From Anaerolinea sp. (lineage in GTDB: Bacteria > Chloroflexota > Anaerolineae > Aggregatilineales > UBA2796): 33,114 nt of DNA. Positions 16,641 to 22,678 of this stretch are shown piece after piece; positions within the stretch are counted from its first letter, which is position 1, and every line of letters starts with the position of its first letter. The notes under the pieces were generated by a model, which did no database searches, was not told where the DNA came from, and worked only from the letters and a program-made list of their open reading frames with translations. The translations under genes and the position numbers were made by a program. The stretch covers positions 1-33,114 of the forward strand of contig JACSRJ010000215.1 of NCBI GenBank assembly GCA_014879835.1, given 5' to 3'.

Positions 16641-17099
16641 ATGCATTTCAAAACGTACACTCCCACTGCTGAAAGCGTTGATGCGGAACGCAAGTGGTAT
16701 GTGGTGGACGCGACGGATATGATCTTGGGGCGTCTGGCTGCCCGTATCGCCCATATCCTGCGCGGCAAGCACAAAGCTACTTTTGCCCCGCACATGGATA
16801 CTGGTGACTACGTGATCGTGCTAAACGCCGATAAGGTTAAAGTCACTGGCGACCGCCTCGACACCAAGTTCTATTACCGACACTCCCAATTTCCGGGCGG
16901 TTTCCGTCAGGAATCGCTGCGAACCATGCTCGAAAAACATCCTGACCGGGTGATCGAGATCGCGGTTAAAGGGATGCTGCCCCACAACCGTTTGGGGCGT
17001 AAGATGGTCAAAAAACTCAAAGTGTATGCGGGCAATACCCACCCCCACGGGGCGCACAGGCCTGAAAAGATCGAATTTGCGGAGGCGAAGAAACGCTGA
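16641..17099 (+). CDS. rplM: 50S ribosomal protein L13
   Basis: The 152-residue protein has L13 signatures: [20 protein letters not shown], then [20 protein letters not shown] and the [20 protein letters not shown] motif. L13 is an early 50S assembly protein. It starts three bases after truA. The TGA stop shares one base with the ATG of rpsI (TGATG), so the L13-S9 pair is translationally coupled. Confidence 0.98.
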   Translation: MHFKTYTPTAESVDAERKWYVVDATDMILGRLAARIAHILRGKHKATFAPHMDTGDYVIVLNADKVKVTGDRLDTKFYYRHSQFPGGFRQESLRTMLEKHPDRVIEIAVKGMLPHNRLGRKMVKKLKVYAGNTHPHGAHRPEKIEFAEAKKR

Positions 17100-17497
17100 T
17101 GGCTGAAGGACAGTATTTTGAAGGCGTTGGGCGTCGCAAGGAAGCAACCGCCCGCGTGCGTCTGTATCCCGGTGGGTCAGGCGCGGTTACAATCAACGAA
17201 AAAGAGGGCAAGGCCTTCCTCCCCCGCGAAGGTGATCTGGATAAGGCCCTTTCGCCTCTGAAGTTGATTGGCGTAGAGGCTCAGTACAACGTCTCCGTGC
17301 ACGTGAATGGTGGCGGGATCACGGGTCAGACGTCTGCGATCCTCTTGGGGGTAGCCCGGGCCCTGCTCAAGACCAACCCCGAACTGCGTTCGCAGCTTCG
17401 TAAAGCCGGCTTCCTGACCCGCGATGCGCGCATCAAGGAACGTAAGAAGCCCGGTCTGCGTCGCGCTCGTAAGGCACCTACCTACACCAAGCGTTAA
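17099..17497 (+). CDS. rpsI: 30S ribosomal protein S9
   Basis: The 132-residue protein starts [20 protein letters not shown] and has NVSVHVNGGGITGQTSAILL. It ends with the basic KKPGLRRARKAPTYTKR tail, whose last residues reach P-site tRNA. S9 belongs to the 30S head. It is the last gene of the supercluster and is followed 30 bases later by a strong terminator. Confidence 0.98.
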   Translation: MAEGQYFEGVGRRKEATARVRLYPGGSGAVTINEKEGKAFLPREGDLDKALSPLKLIGVEAQYNVSVHVNGGGITGQTSAILLGVARALLKTNPELRSQLRKAGFLTRDARIKERKKPGLRRARKAPTYTKR

Positions 17498-17527
17498 GTC
17501 GCTTTGGACGCTGTTTAATTCGACCTT

Positions 17528-17555
17528 AAAAACCGGGGCAACACCCCGGTTTTTT
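17528..17555 (+). terminator. Rho-independent terminator of the ribosomal supercluster
   Basis: AAAAACCGGGG (17528-17538) pairs with CCCCGG plus the T-run (17544-17555) around a five-base CAACA loop. The six Ts give a classical intrinsic terminator. It is the clearest terminator in the window and ends the rpsJ-rpsI series. Confidence 0.93.
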
Positions 17556-17563
17556 GATTCAGG

Positions 17564-17592
17564 TTGCGCCCTTCAAGGTTGTGTGCTACAAC
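17564..17592 (+). promoter_or_regulatory. Candidate promoter of the glycoside hydrolase gene
   Basis: TTGCGC (17564-17569) and TACAAC (17587-17592) are 17 bases apart, each with partial match to sigma-70 hexamers. They lie directly after the terminator and 34 bases before the GH start. The position supports them more than the sequence does. Confidence 0.3.
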
Positions 17593-17625
17593 CCCCCATC
17601 ATCAAAAATAGGGCAGGAGGCGAGG

Positions 17626-19014
17626 ATGTTGCGGGTGCTTAAGGGGCTGTTGATCTGCCTAATCGCGGCACATACGATCTTGCTCCCTATCAGCCTGATC
17701 CACGCCCAAGACCCTGAACAGCCCGATCCCGCGCTCATCCTGCCTCATCTAGGCTATGGCATCCATTTTGGGCCCCATACCAATGTTCCCGCGCCGCAGT
17801 TGGTCAACCAACTGGGCTTTGATTGGGTCAAGATTTACGAATTAGGGCACGCTTGGATGTTCCCCGGCAAACGCATTCTGCTCCGGGTTGATATTGGCTG
17901 GCAGTCTGATTGGGCGGGCTTTAAGCGCGGCTTTGCGGAGCAGGTGCGCCAGATCGCCGCTGCCCCTGTGGATGCGGTAGAAATTCACAACGAACCCAAT
18001 CTGCGCAACGAGTGGGGCGGCTCAACGCCCAATGCGTGGCAGTATACCCAACTGCTGCGGGTGGCTTATACCGTGATCAAACAGATCAAGCCCAGTTTGA
18101 TTGTGGTTTCGGGGGGCTTGGCCCCGACGGTCACCACCCCTGATCGGGGTGCGATCAGTGATCTGGACTTTGCCCGCGAAATGTTCGAGAACGGCGCGGG
18201 GCAGTGGTTTGATGCCTTTGGTTACCATCCCTACGGTTACAACCTCCCTCCTGAAGCTGAACCGGGAGGCAATCAGCCTCTAGTCTTTCGCCGCACCGAA
18301 CAGATTCGGGCCTTGATGGAGGAGTACGGAATCTACAAACAAGTGTGGCTTACGGAGTTCGGCTGGCTGCGTGATCCCAGTGAGGATGGAGTCGGTTGTT
18401 CGGATTCCAGCCCGGATTTTCACGGCTTCGCGTGGATGCGGGTGAGCGGCGCTCAACAGGCGGATTATCTGGTACGGGCCTTTGAATACGCCCACCTCAA
18501 TTGGCCATGGGCCGGTCCCATGTTTGTGTGGAATCTCAATTGGCAGCAGATGAATTGGCTTAACCCGTGCAGCCACATGCGTTGGTTTGGGCTGCTCAAT
18601 ACCAAAGGAGAACCCACCCCTGCCTTTAAGCGCCTCGCTGCGATGAAGCGTTATCCCAGCAGCTATCAGCCCCGGATCGAAATTCGCAGTGCCCCGATTC
18701 AGGGCACGATCTCGTTGATCTGCCCACGTCGCATCGAGATCGGCTCCTTCACCGTGGAAAACACGGGCTACCCGGTAGGGCTACTTCTGGATATTGAGCC
18801 GTTTAACCGCAGCGCCCCCTATATTGAAGCCCTTCCCACAAGGGCCCGAATTGGCGAGAAGATCACCCTCTACGCCGACCCCGGCGGGGTGAGTACCCCC
18901 GGCACCTACCCTGTGTTTATCAACGTCCGGGGCACTTATCAAAACCGCCCGATTTCCCAAAGTTTGCAGGGGGTGGTTCAAGTGTGGCATATGGAGGTGG
19001 GCTGTTCGGGGTAA
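17626..19014 (+). CDS. Secreted glycoside hydrolase-like protein (clan GH-A TIM barrel)
   Basis: The start at 17626 is supported by GGAGG at 17616-17620 and gives 462 residues with a signal peptide ending near IHAQ (residue 28). An in-frame upstream start would bury the signal. The barrel shows the clan GH-A acid/base motif VEIHNEPN (E123) and the nucleophile motif VWLTEFGW (E244), plus FDAFGYHPYGYN. A C-terminal beta-rich domain of about 100 residues follows (from ICPRRIEIGSFTVENTG). It is probably an extracellular enzyme on a polysaccharide. The exact GH family and substrate cannot be named. Confidence 0.8.
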   Translation: MLRVLKGLLICLIAAHTILLPISLIHAQDPEQPDPALILPHLGYGIHFGPHTNVPAPQLVNQLGFDWVKIYELGHAWMFPGKRILLRVDIGWQSDWAGFKRGFAEQVRQIAAAPVDAVEIHNEPNLRNEWGGSTPNAWQYTQLLRVAYTVIKQIKPSLIVVSGGLAPTVTTPDRGAISDLDFAREMFENGAGQWFDAFGYHPYGYNLPPEAEPGGNQPLVFRRTEQIRALMEEYGIYKQVWLTEFGWLRDPSEDGVGCSDSSPDFHGFAWMRVSGAQQADYLVRAFEYAHLNWPWAGPMFVWNLNWQQMNWLNPCSHMRWFGLLNTKGEPTPAFKRLAAMKRYPSSYQPRIEIRSAPIQGTISLICPRRIEIGSFTVENTGYPVGLLLDIEPFNRSAPYIEALPTRARIGEKITLYADPGGVSTPGTYPVFINVRGTYQNRPISQSLQGVVQVWHMEVGCSG

Positions 19015-19036
19015 GGTGCCCGGTGTATAGTGTCCT

Positions 19037-19049
19037 GTGCGATTCGCAC
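19037..19049 (+). repeat. Perfect short palindrome upstream of the protease gene
   Basis: GTGCG-att-CGCAC is a perfect 5-bp inverted repeat with a 3-base loop, 98 bases before the protease ATG. A second inverted repeat, CGCTA-taacct-TAGCG (19107-19122), overlaps a TATAAC hexamer. Either could be an operator or a small RNA hairpin. No convincing -35 box was found. Confidence 0.3.
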
Positions 19050-19146
19050 GATGATCAAAAACCGAAGTAAGATTAGAGTCAGTAAGCACAAAGGTTTGGC
19101 CCAATTCGCTATAACCTTAGCGAAAATATCTAGGGGGAAGGGTTTC

Positions 19147-20025
19147 ATGCAGGCGGCTTTGCTCGAAGCCAGTGTGGTTCGCTTTCGCAGTGAGCAGGGG
19201 GAAGTTTTCGGGGCGGGCTTCATGGTCGGCCCCCAACATTTTCTCACTTGTGCCCATGTGATCGCTGCGATTCTCCAAGTTCCCGATACCCAGCCCCAAG
19301 CGCCTACAGAATCAATCTTCTTTGATTTCCCTTTGTTGGAACCGGGGTACGCCTTCTCCGCACAAGTTGTTGGCTGGCTGCCTCGCAAAGATGAGAGTGG
19401 CGATATTGCCCTCCTGAAAGTGAGTCCCGGCGCTAAACTACCCATGGGCGCAAAACCCGTCCTGATGATGGCATGGAAAGCGCAGCAGGAGTATCTCACC
19501 TACGGCTTTGTGGAGCGCGCCGGCACTTATGCGCGGGGGGTGATCCTTGGGAGGCAGGCGGATGGGTTGATCTACATGGAAGGCAAAGCTGACTCCGGGG
19601 CCCAGATCGGGTTGGGGTTCAGTGGGGCACCGGTGTGTGATAGCCAGTACAACGCGGTGGTCGGGATGATTGTGGCCAAGGGCAGCGATCAGACGCGGGC
19701 AGCCTACATGCTTGATGGGGTGCCCCTTCAGCGAGTCTTTTCGGGCTTAACGCTCAGCCCGCGCCCGGAACTTTTGCGCCAACAACTGCGCGAGTATGAG
19801 CAGCAGCTTCAAGCACTGAAACCGACGCTTGAAGAAAAACAAAAACGCCTGCGCGCCAAAGAAGCCGCTCAACAGGACATTCGATCCATGAGCGGCTTGT
19901 TTGGGGGGCGCAAAAAGGCGAATCCCCTACGAGAGGAGGTAGAGGCGCTCGAACAACAGGCGGCTCAGATCACATCCGAGATCGAGTCGATTAAACTCCA
20001 CTTGAAGCAGTTAGAAAGCGTGTAG
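19147..20025 (+). CDS. Trypsin-like serine protease with C-terminal coiled coil
   Basis: The ATG at 19147 follows GGGGGAAGGG by four bases and gives 292 residues. The longer reading from 19030 has no family support. The chymotrypsin-like triad is complete: H37 (FLTCAHVI), D86 (SGDIALLKV) and S159 (GLGFSGAPV). Residues about 210-292 are a charged Gln/Glu/Lys coiled coil with a short glycine-rich break. No signal peptide or membrane segment is seen, so it is probably cytosolic, unlike DegP/HtrA. PDZ domains are absent. The GxSGAPV motif resembles Trypsin_2-type proteases of bacterial signalling or conflict systems. It is operonic with two membrane proteins. Confidence 0.8.
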   Translation: MQAALLEASVVRFRSEQGEVFGAGFMVGPQHFLTCAHVIAAILQVPDTQPQAPTESIFFDFPLLEPGYAFSAQVVGWLPRKDESGDIALLKVSPGAKLPMGAKPVLMMAWKAQQEYLTYGFVERAGTYARGVILGRQADGLIYMEGKADSGAQIGLGFSGAPVCDSQYNAVVGMIVAKGSDQTRAAYMLDGVPLQRVFSGLTLSPRPELLRQQLREYEQQLQALKPTLEEKQKRLRAKEAAQQDIRSMSGLFGGRKKANPLREEVEALEQQAAQITSEIESIKLHLKQLESV

Positions 20026-20039
20026 AGAGGGGTCGTTCG

Positions 20040-20753
20040 ATGAGGTTGATTTTAATCGTCATAGGGCTTGCGATTATTGCCGCAGCACCTGCATTGTTAC
20101 CAGTATTTGTGCTGTATCTGCTCTTTGTGGGTGAACGGGGGGTCAGTGCCCAAACCATCCCGTCCCTGATCTTGATCGATTATAAATTTTCCCCAGAGCA
20201 GAAGCAGCCGGACGGGGTTGTCTTGGAGATGGTCGGCCGTCATCCCGGACTGATCGCCCGTATTCTCAACCTTTTGGGGCTGGCAAACAAATGCCAATTG
20301 GAGGTCACCCGCCAGTCGGTGAAGGTCACCGTCTCGCGGATCACGGGGATAACGCACTTTTTTGCGCCATTTCAGGATGTGACCACCTCGGACTGTCGCG
20401 TGGAGAAACCCGCGTGGCTGCTCTATCTGGGGATATTGATCGGGATCGCGCTCATCCTTTCGATCATCTCCCCCAGCTTGATTTACTTTACCCTTGGTCT
20501 GGCGCGTTATGTCAACCCCGGCTTTGGGATCGTGCACATCATTGGGATAGTTGTGGCGGCAGGGTGTTTGTTCTTTTACTGGCGCTCGAAACGGTTGGTG
20601 GTTGCTTTTTCCACCAGTGAGATCGGCAACCGCTACGGACTCGCCTTTGTGCCCGGAGTAGTCACGGGGAAAAACATCACCTTTGAGGAATTGATGGAAT
20701 ACATCCATCATATCAACGCCGATATTGTCGAAGCGCACGAAGTAAAATCCTAA
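20040..20753 (+). CDS. Membrane protein of unknown function (paralogue 1)
   Basis: The 237-residue protein has an N-terminal hydrophobic segment (residues 2-30), a soluble stretch of about 90 residues, two further hydrophobic segments (about 125-190) and a short C-terminal tail. I do not recognise an assigned function. It shares with the next gene the pattern GR-x-G-LI, then LGL, then GITHF, the VEKPAWLL stretch before the membrane pair, and a terminal FSTSEIGNRYGLAF segment. GAGAGGGG is the SD. It starts 14 bases after the protease stop. Confidence 0.65.
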   Translation: MRLILIVIGLAIIAAAPALLPVFVLYLLFVGERGVSAQTIPSLILIDYKFSPEQKQPDGVVLEMVGRHPGLIARILNLLGLANKCQLEVTRQSVKVTVSRITGITHFFAPFQDVTTSDCRVEKPAWLLYLGILIGIALILSIISPSLIYFTLGLARYVNPGFGIVHIIGIVVAAGCLFFYWRSKRLVVAFSTSEIGNRYGLAFVPGVVTGKNITFEELMEYIHHINADIVEAHEVKS

Positions 20754-20774
20754 TCCCGGAAAGGAATTGATGCG

Positions 20775-21308
20775 ATGGCAAGCGATGTCAATCTGGTCTT
20801 AAGCGCCTTTGAGTTCAACCCCGAAGCCAAAGAGGACGCCCCTGTACTCAAGATGGAGGGGCGAAACAGCGGCATTCTGGCGCAGCTCTTTACCTTTCTG
20901 GGGCTGGATACCAAAGCCAGCCTGATCATCTCCCGTAAGGAACTGAAGTTCCGTTTCACCAGCCTCCGCGGGATCACGTACCTTGTGTGCCCCCTTGATT
21001 CACTAACCTGCTCCCTGTGTGGTGTGGAAAAGCCCCTATGGGCAGTGGTATCAGGGATTGTGGGCATCTTGGGGGGGCTTTTCCTGCTGCTTACCGGAGG
21101 GAACACAACCCTTGCTCTTATCGGTTTGGTCGGGGGGGCGGCGGCGCTCTACTACTACTATGTCACAAAGAGTGTAGCCCTCACCTTTTCCACTGGGGAT
21201 ATTGGTGATACCCATGGTCTGGGCTTTGATGCGACCACCCTCAATGGTAAAAAGATAGGCGTTGACGAAATCCTCGAAGCCATCGCCTATATCAACTTGA
21301 TGATCTAA
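20775..21308 (+). CDS. Membrane protein of unknown function (paralogue 2)
   Basis: The 177-residue protein is a paralogue of the preceding one. It shares the segments VLKMEGRNSG, LFTFLGLDTKASL, RGITYLVCPLDSLTCSLCGV, EKPLWAVVSGIVG and FSTGDIGDTHGLGF. It lacks the first hydrophobic N-terminal segment, leaving two membrane spans (about residues 87-130). Small proteins of this shape occur widely in Chloroflexota and related phyla, but their role is not known to me. It lies 21 bases after paralogue 1, so the three genes look co-transcribed. Confidence 0.65.
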   Translation: MASDVNLVLSAFEFNPEAKEDAPVLKMEGRNSGILAQLFTFLGLDTKASLIISRKELKFRFTSLRGITYLVCPLDSLTCSLCGVEKPLWAVVSGIVGILGGLFLLLTGGNTTLALIGLVGGAAALYYYYVTKSVALTFSTGDIGDTHGLGFDATTLNGKKIGVDEILEAIAYINLMI

Positions 21309-21327
21309 CCGCTCTGAACGTTTTCCC

Positions 21328-21351
21328 TTCTCCACTATCAAAGGTGGAGAA
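21328..21351. terminator. Hairpin between convergent genes
   Basis: TTCTCCAC (21328-21335) pairs perfectly with GTGGAGAA (21344-21351). It sits in the 47-base gap between paralogue 2 (+) and the kinase-like gene (-). No T-run follows on either strand, so it is a weak bidirectional terminator candidate. Confidence 0.4.
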
Positions 21352-21355
21352 AGGA

Positions 21356-22339
21356 TCATCCTTCCACATCAGCACACACCGCGGCGCGCACCCGATCCAG
21401 ATGTTCCCACCCCGAAGGATAGCGAAGCCGTTTAACGCTCGCCTGCGCCACCAGATCGCCCAAAAATTTGATCCGTGCTGGCTGTAACCCAAGCGCCTGA
21501 GGAAACCATGTGAGCATGGATGCCTTAAGGAGTTCAATCACAGCCTGTGCGGGTGACAGTGGGACGATCTGGATTGTGGTATCGTTTGGGGTGGCAGGTT
21601 GGTAACGTTCCACCAGATACAAGGCGCGCATAGGCACAGCCTCAGTTGCCATGTGCCCAAAACCCTCAACGCCGATGGGCACTGCTCGCTTCTCAATGCG
21701 TGGATGCACCCTAGGGAAGTCCTCATAGCGCCCCACAAGGCGTAGGGCGGTTTCAGGCCACATCTTCAACTGGCGCGGGCCCGGCGGCGCGATGATCCGA
21801 CCATGAGAATCACGCTGAAAAATGGTCACATCATCGGCGACCAGCAGAAAGCCTGCCGCGACCATCATTGCATTGAGGGTACTTTTGCCGCCGCCGCTGT
21901 GGGTGAGGAAGCTCACCCCACGCCCGTTGATCGCTACTGTTCCGGCGTGCAGCGCAGGCTGCCCGCGCAGTTCAAACCAAAGGGGGAGGGCAGCGCTGAA
22001 AAAGTAGCCCCAAAGTGAGTCTTCAGACACTTCGGGAGGGGCATAACACAGGATTGCAGTGGGCAGCAGGCAGTACCCCGCACCATCCCGGATGGTGAGC
22101 AAATGACCCTGCTGATCCCCAAAAGAGGTCTGCGCGAGTGTGCCTACTGGTACACCTGCCGAGTCCACAAACTTTGAGTGAGCGATTAGTTGAGAGTCAT
22201 AAGGGTGTCTTTGGGAGAGGCGAATGGTGGCCAAAACGCCTTCTCTCGCAGCCGGAAGAAGGGTCTCTGGTAGGGGCGGTATCTCTACGAACTGAACCCC
22301 ATAAACGGGTTCGGTAGGAAGCGAGATAGACATGGGCAT
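21356..22339 (-). CDS. HPr-kinase-like protein of the lasso peptide cluster
   Basis: The 327-residue protein carries a P-loop HSGGGKSTLNA (K152) and an acidic LLVADDVTIF motif (D169-D170), the pattern of HPr serine kinase-like proteins. Homologues in some lasso clusters (the paeninodin type) phosphorylate the C-terminal Ser of the precursor. The N-terminal 140 residues do not match an RRE. It lies 109 bases downstream of the precursor gene with a hairpin between them. No SD precedes the ATG at 22339, where an in-frame TGA is directly upstream. Cluster membership is strongly supported by context; the substrate is an inference. Confidence 0.8.
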   Translation of the reverse strand: MPMSISLPTEPVYGVQFVEIPPLPETLLPAAREGVLATIRLSQRHPYDSQLIAHSKFVDSAGVPVGTLAQTSFGDQQGHLLTIRDGAGYCLLPTAILCYAPPEVSEDSLWGYFFSAALPLWFELRGQPALHAGTVAINGRGVSFLTHSGGGKSTLNAMMVAAGFLLVADDVTIFQRDSHGRIIAPPGPRQLKMWPETALRLVGRYEDFPRVHPRIEKRAVPIGVEGFGHMATEAVPMRALYLVERYQPATPNDTTIQIVPLSPAQAVIELLKASMLTWFPQALGLQPARIKFLGDLVAQASVKRLRYPSGWEHLDRVRAAVCADVEG

Positions 22340-22360
22340 TCAGCAAAGGAGGTAGGGACA

Positions 22361-22393
22361 CAAACATAAACCCCTTCTGGATGCAGAAGGGGG
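22361..22393 (-). terminator. Hairpin between lasso precursor and kinase-like gene
   Basis: CCCCTTCT (22371-22378) pairs perfectly with AGAAGGGG (22385-22392), loop GGATGC. Reading on the minus strand, the stem is followed by TTTATGTTTG, a broken T-rich run. It may be a leaky terminator that keeps the kinase less expressed than the peptide. Confidence 0.5.
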
Positions 22394-22448
22394 ATAAATC
22401 GCAAACAGCAAAAACAGGATCAAAGCAGCGCTTTAGCGCATTTTGCGT

Positions 22449-22616
22449 TTAGATCGGGCGGGAAGTGTTGATGCCGCTATCAACACGGATAATGGGGGAC
22501 TCGCCCTGACGGGTGGTCTCAGCCAAGGTCCCGCATGAGATCAAGACAGGTGAAACATAACGCTTCTTTGCCTGATTTTGGTTCGATTTTGCCTGTGCTT
22601 GGCGTTGTTTTTCCAT
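22449..22616 (-). CDS. Lasso peptide precursor (55 aa)
   Basis: This small gene encodes a Lys/Gln-rich leader and a core. It opens MEKQRQAQAKSNQNQAKKR (19 residues). Residues 20-35 read YVSPVLISCGTLAETT, an exact match to the lasso leader motif YxxPxLxxxGxxxxxT (Y20, P23, L25, G29, T35). The likely core is G38-I55, GESPIIRVDSGINTSRPI. G38 and D46 are nine residues apart, which allows a Gly1-Asp9 isopeptide macrolactam with tail SGINTSRPI. The cleavage site is not certain: the conserved Thr is usually at position -2 but would here be -3. The gene lies between the cyclase and kinase genes with its own promoter. The SD is weak (GGGGG four bases upstream). Confidence 0.87.
   Translation of the reverse strand: MEKQRQAQAKSNQNQAKKRYVSPVLISCGTLAETTRQGESPIIRVDSGINTSRPI
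22465..22486 (-). repeat. Inverted repeat inside the precursor core
   Basis: GTGTTGAT (22465-22472) pairs perfectly with ATCAACAC (22479-22486) across a six-base spacer, giving an 8-bp hairpin. It spans the codons for about V45 to T51, at the ring-tail junction. It may be chance, an RNA stability element, or a trace of core diversification. Confidence 0.35.
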
Positions 22617-22651
22617 GATGCCCCCAAAAACTCCACATAATGCCTTCCAAC

Positions 22652-22678
22652 ATTATAACACATCCCCGTTGGTGTCAA
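22652..22678 (-). promoter_or_regulatory. Promoter of the lasso precursor gene
   Basis: On the minus strand TTGACA (22678-22673) and TATAAT (22657-22652) are both perfect sigma-70 hexamers, separated by 15 bases. The -10 box overlaps the TAA stop of the cyclase gene, and the -35 box lies inside its last codons. The expected transcript would begin about 30 bases before the precursor ATG. The 15-base spacing is shorter than the optimal 17. Confidence 0.65.

Noticed and set aside
19087-19115. A sigma-70 promoter with TATAAC (19110-19115) for the protease operon
   Set aside because: No acceptable -35 box lies 15-19 bases upstream, so only the inverted repeat was recorded.
22345-22455. A perfect SD-like AAAGGAGGT on the plus strand upstream of a short ORF (ATG at 22381)
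   Set aside because: The ATG is about 27 bases from the SD, the 23-residue peptide is featureless, and the region is antisense to the lasso terminator.
22520-22640. A minus-strand ORF from the ATG at 22640 overlapping the precursor in another frame
   Set aside because: It matches no motif, whereas the frame from 22616 contains the exact lasso leader motif and a plausible core.
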